From the NCBI GenBank assembly GCA_041743105.1, contig JBGTNI010000024.1, positions 1-55,478 on the forward strand: a stretch of DNA of 55,478 bases, in the 5' to 3' direction. Source of the stretch: QHCE01 sp041743105 (GTDB lineage Bacteria; Actinomycetota; Actinomycetes; Mycobacteriales; QHCE01). Under the pieces are notes generated by a model. It did no database searches. It worked only from the letters and a program-made list of their open reading frames with translations, and was not told the DNA's origin. Below, in pieces: positions 1 to 7,568 of this stretch. Positions within the stretch are counted from its first letter, which is position 1, and every line of letters starts with the position of its first letter. The position numbers were made by a program, and so were the translations under genes.

Positions 1-94
1 CAATCCTGGCACCGATCTCCCGATCCGACAGGCCCGCTATCACCCCCACAGCAATCTCAGCCCGATCATCAAACGTCAACACCCGCCGCAGCAT
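1..94 (-). CDS. Transposase N-terminus, IS30-like (partial)
   Basis: The reading frame starts at an ATG at 94 (or the GTG just upstream at 97) and runs off the left edge, so only about 31 residues are visible. They read as a short basic start followed by a helix-turn-helix-like segment, LTFDDRAEIAVGVIAGLSDR and then EIGARI. This resembles the N-terminal DNA-binding helix of IS30-family transposases, where a 'Lxx.eR..I......G.s.r.IA..l' pattern precedes the DDE domain. The catalytic part lies outside the window, so whether the element is intact is unknown. The family call rests on this short motif only. Confidence 0.45.
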   Translation of the reverse strand, partial: MLRRVLTFDDRAEIAVGVIAGLSDREIGARI

Positions 95-130
95 CACAAC
101 CCCACCCACCAGCAATGTTGCTACGACGCT

Positions 131-376
131 ATGACACCGCCCACCTCGTATACCCAGATTCACTTCGATGACTCACTGGATCAGACCTATCAGGGCCTTT
201 CCTTTGAGACCATCACTAGCCAGCGCGACCTGGCGAAGTACTTCATCAGCAATTCCTCGATGCGAAAGCTGAACAAAATCCTCCTCCAGGACGAAAAACG
301 ATTCACCGGTCCACCGCCCTTCTTCGCCTTTCGGAAGCTCGGTCGAAGGGCCGAGGCCGTCAAGGCCGGTGCCTAG
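131..376 (+). CDS. Hypothetical protein, 81 residues
   Basis: Not recognised. The frame encodes an 81-residue protein with an acidic-to-neutral first half and a basic, proline-containing end (TGPPPFFAFRKLGRR). There is no signal peptide, no membrane segment and no Cys pair. No convincing ribosome binding site precedes the ATG at 131. It lies 37 bp from the start of the divergent transposase fragment. It could be a passenger or relic linked to that element, or a chance open frame. Confidence that it is a gene is low. Confidence 0.22.
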   Translation: MTPPTSYTQIHFDDSLDQTYQGLSFETITSQRDLAKYFISNSSMRKLNKILLQDEKRFTGPPPFFAFRKLGRRAEAVKAGA

Positions 377-447
377 CTCGGCCGTTGACAGCCGGAAGAA
401 CAGTGGGTTTGTGACCCAATGTCACAACAGCTATCTGGCGGGACCCG

Positions 448-1143
448 TTACCGCACCTGCGCGGGGAGTAGCGCGGCGAGACTGAGCGCGAGGCAGCCGA
501 AGGTGACGAGCATGAACAAAGCCACCCAGAACAGCCCGGGTAACGGAGTGATTTCTCCCAGCTGATCGGCGTCGGAGTTGTGAGCTTCGCCCCAATGGCG
601 TTTGCGCTGTAGTTCTACCACCGGCCGCACCCCGCCCAGCAGCAGGAACCATGTCAAGCCGTAGGCCGCCGCGGCCTGTAACCCATCGGAGCCGAAATAG
701 GAGATTGCGCCGAGAATCAGCCCGGTCGTGAACACCGAGACCACGCCGAAGATATTGCGAACGATCACCAACATCGACGCAAGTAATGCTATGCAGAGCC
801 ATAGCACCAGTGTCATGCGGTCGATCGCCAACAGCGATGCGCATGCCAGCCCCAGCAGGGACGGGGCGATATAGCCGGCCAACCCGGTGAGCACCATGCC
901 GAAGCCGCGTGGCTTGCCCGACGACAGCGTGACCCCCGACGTGTCGGAGTGCAGCCGCACGCCCCGCAGCTTCCGGCCGGTGAGCAACGCCATGACGGCG
1001 TGACCGCCTTCGTGCGCGATCGTGATGACGTAGCGCGTGAAGGGCCACAGCAGGCCGGAACCGACCACGACCAGCGCTATCAAGCATGTCGTCCAGATGA
1101 CCCAGTTTGGCGGGGCCTCTTGCGCGGTCAGCATGGCTGCCAA
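448..1143 (-). CDS. M50-like membrane metallopeptidase
   Basis: A 231-residue polytopic membrane protein of the M50B-like group (PF13398 type). The zinc-binding HEXXH motif is HEGGH at residues 44-48, inside the second hydrophobic segment. The second motif is represented by SDADQL near residue 190. About six hydrophobic stretches are visible. Family members are presumed intramembrane proteases; the substrate is unknown. The longest frame begins at a TTG at 1143, and an ATG three codons later (1134) is an equally good start. It lies 2 bp downstream of the reconstructed stop of the nucleotidyltransferase gene, so the two are probably co-transcribed. A longer overlapping frame in this interval (431-1087) is a shadow. 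Confidence 0.85.
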   Translation of the reverse strand: MAAMLTAQEAPPNWVIWTTCLIALVVVGSGLLWPFTRYVITIAHEGGHAVMALLTGRKLRGVRLHSDTSGVTLSSGKPRGFGMVLTGLAGYIAPSLLGLACASLLAIDRMTLVLWLCIALLASMLVIVRNIFGVVSVFTTGLILGAISYFGSDGLQAAAAYGLTWFLLLGGVRPVVELQRKRHWGEAHNSDADQLGEITPLPGLFWVALFMLVTFGCLALSLAALLPAQVR

Positions 1144-1145
1144 TC

Positions 1146-1987
1146 CTACGGAGCGGAAGCCGCAGCCCCTAACTGACCGGCAACGAACTGCCCGAATGCC
1201 TTCAGGGTGCGGGCATCGACCGGCTGAGAGCTGCCCGGTTCGGCGTATTCACTGGCAGCGGCCGCGATCAACGCCCCATACTGCCGCGGTAGCTGTTCAA
1301 GTGCCCACTGGCAGCCTCCACCTTGGAGGTGATCGATCCGGCTTGTAGGTACGCGAGCACATGGCAAGCGTTGAGCACCGCATAGGGCGGTACTCGACAT
1401 TGGCCACTGTCGGGGCCACCGGCAATATTGGCCAAGCTGCTCTCGGTATCGGTCACGATGGAGTCTAGGTAGTGCTCCGCCGGGACGTCGCCGAATACCT
1501 CGGCGATCGGCTGTCCGATCAGACAGATGCCGCGCTGCTTCACGATGGTGAAATGCGCCGCCAGATCCCCGTCGGTCGCCTCTAAGGCAAAGTCCACGGT
1601 GTGGTCCTGATAGTTGGGCACCCACTCCTTGCTGAAATGCAGCTCATACGGGGTGGGATAACGAAAATCACGAGCCTGCCGCACCGTCACGACGCTGATC
1701 TCCAAACCCTTCGCCGGTGCATACTCATGGAGACGGAGCAACAATTCGCCGAGTCGCCGCTTGGCGGCAGTGCTCAGCGTTTCTTTCACGACGACCAGAA
1801 AGTCCACGTCACTGCCGGCCGCGTTGAAGCACCCCATTGCCAGTGAGCCGTGTAGATAGATTCCGACCAGATCCGGTCCCAGCTCGCGCCTAAAGCCGGA
1901 GACGACGATGCCGAGTAGCCGCTCGACGGCTAAAGGCCTATTACGGCATGTTTGTAACAAATAAGATATTTCGTCCGAAACCGGCAT
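1146..1987 (-). pseudogene. aadA-like nucleotidyltransferase, single-base frameshift
   Basis: The N-terminal 200+ residues match the aminoglycoside 3''/9-O-nucleotidyltransferase family: GIYLHGSLAMG followed by DVD (Gly47-Ser48 and Asp60/Asp62), the metal/ATP-binding pattern GSx(11)DxD of pol-beta-like transferases. The C-terminal helical domain (DUF4111-like) starts with YAVLNACHVLAYLQAG. The frame then goes wrong: after SITSKVEA it becomes nonsense and stops at 1268, while the expected continuation WALEQLPRQYGALI runs in the next frame from about 1310 to the TAG at 1146. Inserting one C at 1311-1312 (+ strand) restores a single frame of about 280 codons, close to the usual 260. The gene is therefore either truncated or carries a sequencing error. 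It would adenylylate streptomycin/spectinomycin-type drugs or another small molecule if functional. Confidence 0.75.
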
Positions 1988-2152
1988 TTCGACTTCCTTC
2001 GGCTAGATATAGTTAGCCATTCGGTAAATATGTGGCGTATATTGTGTCAGTCATATGTTTCTTTCGTTCAACATCTAGCTAGTAACGACGCCAGCCGGCA
2101 TGCTGTGCTACGCCCCTAGACCCAGGGTGTTTGACGTGACAAGGAGTTCGGT

Positions 2153-2515
2153 GTGAGGTTCGCGTTGGTAATTGTGGAGAACGAGGCTTCGCGGCGCAGC
2201 ATCGAACTCGACCGCACCACCCACCGCAAGCAGCTCGAGACCTGGATGGCCAGGCACGCACAGTCGGGCACGCTCATTGGCGGCGAAGCCTTCGAGACAG
2301 AAAGGTTCGCCCCGGTCACTGTCCGTCGTGACGACGACGGCCGACTGAGCGTTACCGAGACTGGGTTCGCCGGTGATGCCGAGACGCTCGGCGGCTACAT
2401 CCTGGTGGATGTGCCCGACCGTGAGTCCGCTGTGGAGCTTGCCAAGTCCTGGCCGATGGCCGAGGCCATCGAGGTCCGCCCGCTATGGGAACCGAACTCG
2501 TCGATGAGTGCATAA
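2153..2515 (+). CDS. YCII-related (DGPF) domain protein
   Basis: A 120-residue cytosolic protein with the ferredoxin-like YCII/DGPF fold. The N-terminus MRFALVIVENE, the middle helix and the GGYILVDVPDRESAVELAKSWP segment are the typical landmarks (a strand and helix with 'G.f.v.d...eAie.a...P'). The ending GPVEVRP-like EAIEVRPLWE matches sigma-factor-associated DGPF proteins. The start is a GTG at 2153 with a good AAGGAG at 2141-2146. It stands alone between divergent and convergent neighbours, without an adjacent sigma factor. Biochemical function is unknown for most family members. Confidence 0.85.
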   Translation: MRFALVIVENEASRRSIELDRTTHRKQLETWMARHAQSGTLIGGEAFETERFAPVTVRRDDDGRLSVTETGFAGDAETLGGYILVDVPDRESAVELAKSWPMAEAIEVRPLWEPNSSMSA

Positions 2516-2590
2516 AAAGCTCATTCGAACGTAGGCCTTCGCTAGGAAGAGCGGCGTATCGGCGCCGCGTACAGCCTCAACACAACTGTT

Positions 2591-3016
2591 CTACAGCCCC
2601 ACCCATTGGGTGCTGCCGTCGCTGAAGCGTTGGTGTTTCCAGATCGGCACCCGCTGCTTGATAGCGTCGACCAGGTGTTCACAGATGTCGAATGCCGCTG
2701 CCCGGTGCGCAGCAGAGACGGTGCACAGCAGCGCAATGTCGCCGACTCGCAGTTCGCCCACGCGGTGCGCCACGGCCACCGCCAGCACTTCGGCGGAGTG
2801 CGCCAGCTGCACCGCAAGGTCTGTGAGCACCTTCTCCGCGGTGGGATGAGCCTCGTAGCGTAGGCCGTTCACTGCGCGCCCATTGTCGTGATCGCGGATC
2901 ACGCCGGCAAAGCTCGCTATCGCGCCGACCGCGCTGCGTGACACGAAGTCCCGCTGCCGAGCCGGGTCCAGCTCCGCTCCGCCAACGTGCGCGAACACCG
3001 GAATCTCACCGAACAC
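2591..3016 (-). CDS. moaE: Molybdopterin synthase catalytic subunit
   Basis: A 141-residue MoaE, the large subunit of molybdopterin synthase, which inserts dithiolene sulfur into cyclic pyranopterin monophosphate using the thiocarboxylated MoaD C-terminus. Diagnostic segments are GAIASFAGVIRDHDNGRAV, LRYEAHPTAE, VAHRVGELRVGD, and the C-terminal lysine region IKQRVPIWKHQ that lines the active site. The start is a GTG at 3016, overlapping the mogA stop by 11 bp, so it is translated from the same mRNA as mogA and moeA-moaC. Neither moaA nor moaD is in this window. Confidence 0.95.
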   Translation of the reverse strand: MFGEIPVFAHVGGAELDPARQRDFVSRSAVGAIASFAGVIRDHDNGRAVNGLRYEAHPTAEKVLTDLAVQLAHSAEVLAVAVAHRVGELRVGDIALLCTVSAAHRAAAFDICEHLVDAIKQRVPIWKHQRFSDGSTQWVGL

Positions 3017-3515
3017 TCTTGGCTCCCGAAAGCTGTGTCAACAAGTGTTCCAGCACACCGTCTAACACCGCGAGCCCATCAGTGACTCCACCAGTCGAGC
3101 CCGGCAGGTTCACGATGAAGCAGCGTCCACGGGTTCCGGCGTGGCCTCGGGTGAGGATTGCCGATGCTACGCCCGCTGTGGTGCCACTGCGCCGGATCTC
3201 CTCGATGATGCCGGGAATGCTTCGTTCCAGGAACGGCAGCGTGGCCTCCGGGGTGCGGTCGTCGGGGCTTAGGCCCGTGCCGCCGCTGGTGATGATGACG
3301 TCTACTCCCGCTCGAGTAGCATCCCGCAGCGCTCGCATGACCGGCGCTACACCGTCGATTACCACGACCGGCGCGGGTGTGACGATGCCGCGTTGATTGA
3401 GCCAGTTCGCGATGGTCGGGCCGGTGGTATCGGCGTACCCACCGGTGGCCGCGCGGGTGGAGGAGATGATCGCCCGGCCGGTGCGGGCCGCGCTGCCACT
3501 CATGATCGTGTCCAT
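3006..3515 (-). CDS. mog: Molybdopterin adenylyltransferase (MogA/MoaB family)
   Basis: A roughly 170-residue protein of the MogA/MoaB family, which adenylylates molybdopterin before metal insertion. The substrate loop TSGGTGLSPDDRTPEAT and the later NLPGSTGG segment are diagnostic. The longest frame opens at 3545. I place the start at the ATG at 3515 (MDTIMSG), with an ATG at 3503 overlapping the upstream stop in ATGA form as the alternative; residues upstream overlap the fused gene and do not look conserved. It is sandwiched between moeA-moaC and moaE in one operon, so pathway assignment is secure. MogA versus actinobacterial MoaB2 cannot be separated from sequence alone. Confidence 0.92.
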   Translation of the reverse strand: MDTIMSGSAARTGRAIISSTRAATGGYADTTGPTIANWLNQRGIVTPAPVVVIDGVAPVMRALRDATRAGVDVIITSGGTGLSPDDRTPEATLPFLERSIPGIIEEIRRSGTTAGVASAILTRGHAGTRGRCFIVNLPGSTGGVTDGLAVLDGVLEHLLTQLSGAKSVR

Positions 3516-5254
3516 TCGCCGGTCTTGCCTCCGGTTTTTCGCCACACCGCAACTCGCTCGATACTGGCGGCGGGATCGATCGCCTTGATCATGTCGTACA
3601 CGGTGAGGCCGGCCACTGAGGCAGCGGTGAGAGCCTCCATCTCTACGCCTGTTGCCGCGGTAGTTGCCACGGTTGCGGTGATCTCTACGCTGTCGTGGCC
3701 GGGAGTCAGCTCCACGCTCACACCAGTCAGTGGCAGCGGATGACAGAGCGGAACCAGTTCGGCAGTGTGCTTGGCTGCCATGATCCCCGCGACTCGGGCT
3801 ACGCCGAGCGCGTCGCCCTTCTTCAGATTCGCCGTCTCCAACTGGGCGATCACCTCGGTCGTGGTGTGGACACTTGCGTGTGCGATAGCCTCCCGCTTGC
3901 TGGGAGTTTTAGCGGACACGTCCACCATGTGTGCCTCACCCTGTCGGCTCAGGTGCGGCAGGTTCGTTGGATCGGTCGCTTCGGGCGCTCGCGCGGGCAG
4001 CGGCTCGCTCAGTTGCCATACCTCGACTGGGGCACCTGGCGGCAGCTGCGCGGTGCCGACCGGAATGTGAACGAGCGCATTCGAGTGAGCCAGCGCGCCC
4101 ACCAGATGTGATCCAGGACCCGAGTCGAGCTCCACTACGTAACCGCCTGATTGCGCGGTGCGCAGCGTGCCGCGCCGCAGCTGGTGCTTGGTTGACGGCG
4201 AGATCAGCGGTTCGCGTAGTCGCGCCGAGACGGTTTCGCGTTCGACATCGGAGTAGCCGGCCGCGGTACGCAGCACTGGGCGCAGAAAAACTTCGTAGGA
4301 GATGAACGCGCTGACCGGATTACCGGGGAAGGCCAGCAGTGGCACTCCGGCGACTCGCCCGATACCCTGCGGGCCGCCGGGCTGCATCGCGACGCTGACG
4401 AATTCCACGGCTCCACCGCGCAGTGCGTCTTTCACCACCTCGAAGGCGCCCGCGCTCACGCCGCCGGAGGTGAGGATCAGGTCGAAGGGCTCCGAAGCCT
4501 GTCGCAGATGTGTGCTCAGCAGATCGACGAACTCGGTGGCCGAATCTGGCGCGATACGCGCGGTGGTGACGTCGGCGCCATCTTCGGTGAGTGCGGCCAC
4601 AAGCATGGTGGTGTTCGCGTCGTAGGTCTGCCCCGGTTCCAGCGGTTCACCGGGCTGGCGCAGCTCCGAGCCGGTGGAGAGCACCAACACCCTGAGGCGG
4701 TGCCGCAGCTTCACGTCTTCGATCCCGGTCGCTGCCAGCAGGCCCAACTGACGAGGACCTAGCTTCTGCCCGGCGCTGACGAGTAGCTGGCCGGATGTGA
4801 CGTCGCTGCCTCGCAACCGAATGAACGTGCCGAGCCGCACCGGTGCCCGAAAACTTACCCGTGCCGGGCGCTCGGTGAGGAAACGGTCGGGAGTGGCTGC
4901 CTCGATGGGGATCACCGCGTTTGCGCCCGTCGGAATCGGCGCACCTGTCATGATCGGCATCGCCGCACCCGGCGGGAGCGATGGTGTGTCGTTCCGGCCC
5001 GCCGGAATCGCTTCACCAACTGTGAGTATCACCGGCGCAGCGTCGGTTGCCGCGGCGAGTTCAGCTGCCCGTACCGCATAGCCGTCCATCTGCGAGTTGT
5101 CGAACGTGGGTAGCGCGATCGTGGATACAACGTCGTCCATCACGCATCGTCCCAGCGCCTGCCGTAGCGATGTCCGCTCGGTCCGGCCATCCAGATCGTT
5201 CAACAACGCCGACACCGCGTCGCGATGCTCTGCCACCGACCGCAGTGAGCTCAT
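3500..5254 (-). CDS. MoeA-MoaC fusion, molybdenum cofactor biosynthesis
   Basis: A 584-residue bifunctional protein. Residues 1 to about 415 are MoeA (molybdopterin molybdenumtransferase), with FDNSQMDGYAVRA, PIMTGAPIPTGANAVI, LSTGSEL, LTSGGVSAG and FPGNPVSAF. After a Pro/Ala-rich linker, the last 150 residues are MoaC (cyclic pyranopterin monophosphate synthase): MVDVSAKTPSKREA, KKGDALGVARVAGIMAAKHT, ELVPLCHPLPL and GVEMEALTAASVAGLTVYDM. MoaC acts early and MoeA last in the pathway. The frame is open to 5485, but homology begins at MSSLRSVAEH, so the start is the ATG at 5254. No stop or start-like junction separates the two halves. The ATGA at 3500-3503 couples it to mogA. Confidence 0.93.
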   Translation of the reverse strand: MSSLRSVAEHRDAVSALLNDLDGRTERTSLRQALGRCVMDDVVSTIALPTFDNSQMDGYAVRAAELAAATDAAPVILTVGEAIPAGRNDTPSLPPGAAMPIMTGAPIPTGANAVIPIEAATPDRFLTERPARVSFRAPVRLGTFIRLRGSDVTSGQLLVSAGQKLGPRQLGLLAATGIEDVKLRHRLRVLVLSTGSELRQPGEPLEPGQTYDANTTMLVAALTEDGADVTTARIAPDSATEFVDLLSTHLRQASEPFDLILTSGGVSAGAFEVVKDALRGGAVEFVSVAMQPGGPQGIGRVAGVPLLAFPGNPVSAFISYEVFLRPVLRTAAGYSDVERETVSARLREPLISPSTKHQLRRGTLRTAQSGGYVVELDSGPGSHLVGALAHSNALVHIPVGTAQLPPGAPVEVWQLSEPLPARAPEATDPTNLPHLSRQGEAHMVDVSAKTPSKREAIAHASVHTTTEVIAQLETANLKKGDALGVARVAGIMAAKHTAELVPLCHPLPLTGVSVELTPGHDSVEITATVATTAATGVEMEALTAASVAGLTVYDMIKAIDPAASIERVAVWRKTGGKTGEWTRS

Positions 5255-5339
5255 GAGCCCCAGTATGCCCCCGGGTGGAGTCGGCATGTGTGCTGTCTCA
5301 TGGATATGGTCTTGGCCACCTGAACTATCTGGAGTGCAC

Positions 5340-6254
5340 ATGCCGGCTCTGTCTAATTCCCTTACCCGCGATCGGGTTGCTCCGATCGGCGTGATCGCCG
5401 GCTCCGGATTGTATGAACTGTTCGCTACAGGAGCGCAGTCGCGCGACATCGACACTCCGTACGGTCCCACCTCGGCGCCGATCACGCTGGGTGAGATCGC
5501 TGGTCGGGGCGTTGCCTTCCTAGCGCGTCACGGCACGGGCCACTCCGTTCCGCCGCATCGGATCAATTACCGTGCCAACATCTGGGCGCTACGGAGTCTG
5601 GGGGTACGGGCGCTGGTGACGTTCTCGGCGGTCGGCGGGCTTCGAGCCCAATGTGCGCCCGGACGGTTCGTGCTCACTGACCAGATCATCGACCGCACTC
5701 ACAGCCGAGCCGACACGTTCTTCGACGGTGAGGTACTCGCGACGACGGGCGTGCAGCACCTGGCAGCCGCCCAGCCGTTCTGCCTGAGGCTTCGCGACTT
5801 CGCTGCCGCCGCACTACAGACAGCGGGCGTGGACTTCCAACCCACTGGCACGGTGGTAGTAATTCAAGGCCCCCGGTTCTCCACGGCGGCTGAGTCCCGC
5901 TGGTTCCGATCCATCGGCGGTGACATCGTGAACATGACTCAGTACCCCGAAACGATGCTCGCGGCGGAGCTGGGAATGGGCGTGGTGAACCTATCGTTCG
6001 TCACCGATTCCGACGCCGGCGTGGTCGACGACGAAGCCGACGCCGCGGCGAGCTCGACGGCAGCGAGCTCCGACGCGGGAGCGGACGTGGTGCACCACCA
6101 ACTGGTACTACAGCGAATGGCCGAGGCCCAACCGCGCATCAAGGCGGCCATTGCAGCCATAGTGGCCGCAATCGATGTCGGCTACGAGCCGGACGCGGGT
6201 ATTGATCCGGACGCGGTAGACGCCGTGCTCAAGCAGCCGGTGATCGCAGAATGA
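5340..6254 (+). CDS. mtnP: 5'-methylthioadenosine phosphorylase
   Basis: A 304-residue MTA/purine nucleoside phosphorylase family enzyme that splits 5'-methylthioadenosine (from polyamine or homoserine-lactone-type metabolism) with phosphate. Visible landmarks are the N-terminal IGVIAGSGLYE, the phosphate-binding ARHGTGHSVPPHRINYRANI, the SAVGGL loop, and IVNMTQYPETMLAAELG, where the NMTxxPE pattern favours MTAP over PNP. An Ala/Asp/Ser-rich insertion around residues 225-250 replaces a usually shorter loop. I use the ATG at 5340 with a GGAG upstream, although the frame is open further back into the antisense of moeA. It overlaps the following epimerase gene by ATGA at 6251-6254. Confidence 0.93.
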   Translation: MPALSNSLTRDRVAPIGVIAGSGLYELFATGAQSRDIDTPYGPTSAPITLGEIAGRGVAFLARHGTGHSVPPHRINYRANIWALRSLGVRALVTFSAVGGLRAQCAPGRFVLTDQIIDRTHSRADTFFDGEVLATTGVQHLAAAQPFCLRLRDFAAAALQTAGVDFQPTGTVVVIQGPRFSTAAESRWFRSIGGDIVNMTQYPETMLAAELGMGVVNLSFVTDSDAGVVDDEADAAASSTAASSDAGADVVHHQLVLQRMAEAQPRIKAAIAAIVAAIDVGYEPDAGIDPDAVDAVLKQPVIAE

Positions 6255-7312
6255 AGTTGCTGGTCACCGGCGGCGCCGGCTTCATCGGTTCCGGTATCGC
6301 GGCCACCGCGGGGGCCGCCGGGCATGAGGTCACGGTGCTGGACGCGTTGCTGCCGTCGGTGCATCCTGGTGGTGCACCCAAGATGCCGGATGGGGTGCGC
6401 CTGATCCATGGCGATGTGTGTGACACCGAGACGGTGTTGGCGGCGCTGGGCGGTATGGACGCGGTGTTTCATCAGGCCGCGAAAGTCGGCTTAGGCGTCG
6501 ATTTCTCCGACGCGCCGGACTACGTGCGCCTTAACGATCTCGGCACCGCCACGTTGTTGGCGGCTATGGCACAGCGGGGGCTCCGTAGGCTGGTGTTGGC
6601 CTCGTCGATGGTGGTGTATGGCGAAGGTGCCTACACCAGCTCGGTGCTCGGACCGGTGAACCCACCGGCGCGTACTGTGGCCGATCTGGACGCCGGACTG
6701 TTCGAGCCGCGATGCCCCCAGTCCGGTCAGCCGTTGCAGCCGGGCCTCGTCTTCGAAGACGCGCCGCTGGACCCGCGCAACGTCTATGCGGCGACGAAGG
6801 TCATGCAGGAATACCTGTCGGCCGCGTGGGCACGCGAGGTCGGTGGCAGGGTTGCTGCGTTGCGGTACCACAATGTTTACGGGCCTAGGATGCCGAAGAA
6901 CACGCCATATGCCGGAGTGGCGTCGATATTCCGTTCCGCGATCGCCGACGGCCATGCACCCCAGGTATTCGAAGATGGCGGCCAGCGTCGAGACTTCATT
7001 CACGTCGACGACGTGGCTACGGCGAACCTCGCGGCCATGGACTGGACGTCAGGCGTGGTCGGGCCGGCCGGGCAGCTGCGGGCCTTCAACGTCGGCAGTG
7101 GTCACATACACACCATCGCTGATCTGGCTCGTGCGCTCAGCGCGGCCGCCGGAGGCTCCGAGCCAGTGTTTACCGGGCGCTATCGACTAGGCGATGTGCG
7201 TCACATCACGGCATCGTCACAACGACTACGCGAGGAACTCGGCTGGAGGCCGACGGTCTCCTTTGAGGTCGGTATGAAGGCCTTTGCCCGGGAGCCTTTG
7301 CGCGGCGAATGA
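6251..7312 (+). CDS. NAD-dependent epimerase/dehydratase (extended SDR)
   Basis: A 353-residue extended short-chain dehydrogenase. The NAD-binding GGAGFIGS lies at residues 7-14, Asp at the end of strand 2 (VTVLDAL) suggests NAD specificity, and the catalytic YxxxK is YAATK following the Ser cluster LASSMVVYG. The substrate-domain motifs NVYGPRMP and DGGQRRDFIHVDDVA are those of sugar-nucleotide epimerases (GalE/RmlB/strain-specific NDP-sugar enzymes). The exact substrate cannot be read off. It is translationally coupled to mtnP (4-bp overlap), a pairing for which I know no metabolic link. Confidence 0.88.
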   Translation: MKLLVTGGAGFIGSGIAATAGAAGHEVTVLDALLPSVHPGGAPKMPDGVRLIHGDVCDTETVLAALGGMDAVFHQAAKVGLGVDFSDAPDYVRLNDLGTATLLAAMAQRGLRRLVLASSMVVYGEGAYTSSVLGPVNPPARTVADLDAGLFEPRCPQSGQPLQPGLVFEDAPLDPRNVYAATKVMQEYLSAAWAREVGGRVAALRYHNVYGPRMPKNTPYAGVASIFRSAIADGHAPQVFEDGGQRRDFIHVDDVATANLAAMDWTSGVVGPAGQLRAFNVGSGHIHTIADLARALSAAAGGSEPVFTGRYRLGDVRHITASSQRLREELGWRPTVSFEVGMKAFAREPLRGE

Positions 7313-7568
7313 GAGCTCGTCTTGCATCCGATAGCGGCCTTGTAGCTGAAGCCCGCAACGGTCGTCATATCCGAGGAGCTCTGCTTCCATTGGTATGTGC
7401 GGCACCACGTGTCATTGGTCGGTAGCGCCCTACTCCGCGAAGTTGGTCGGTAGGTTGTCTTGTTCGAACTCAGATGTTTCGGGTGCCCCGAACACCTCTG
7501 GCTGCATGCCGTAGCCGGATTGTTCGCTGCGAATCCTGAGAACTCATGGATGGGTTACCGCCATTCCG

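Noticed and set aside
431..1087. 218-residue frame on the - strand overlapping the M50 gene
   Set aside because: Arg/His/Gly-rich shadow of the peptidase frame with no motif of its own; the M50 frame has HEXXH and membrane helices.
3545..5485. Long N-terminal extension of the MoeA-MoaC protein from 5485
   Set aside because: The extension overlaps the mtnP start region antisense and has no conserved residues; homology begins at the ATG at 5254.
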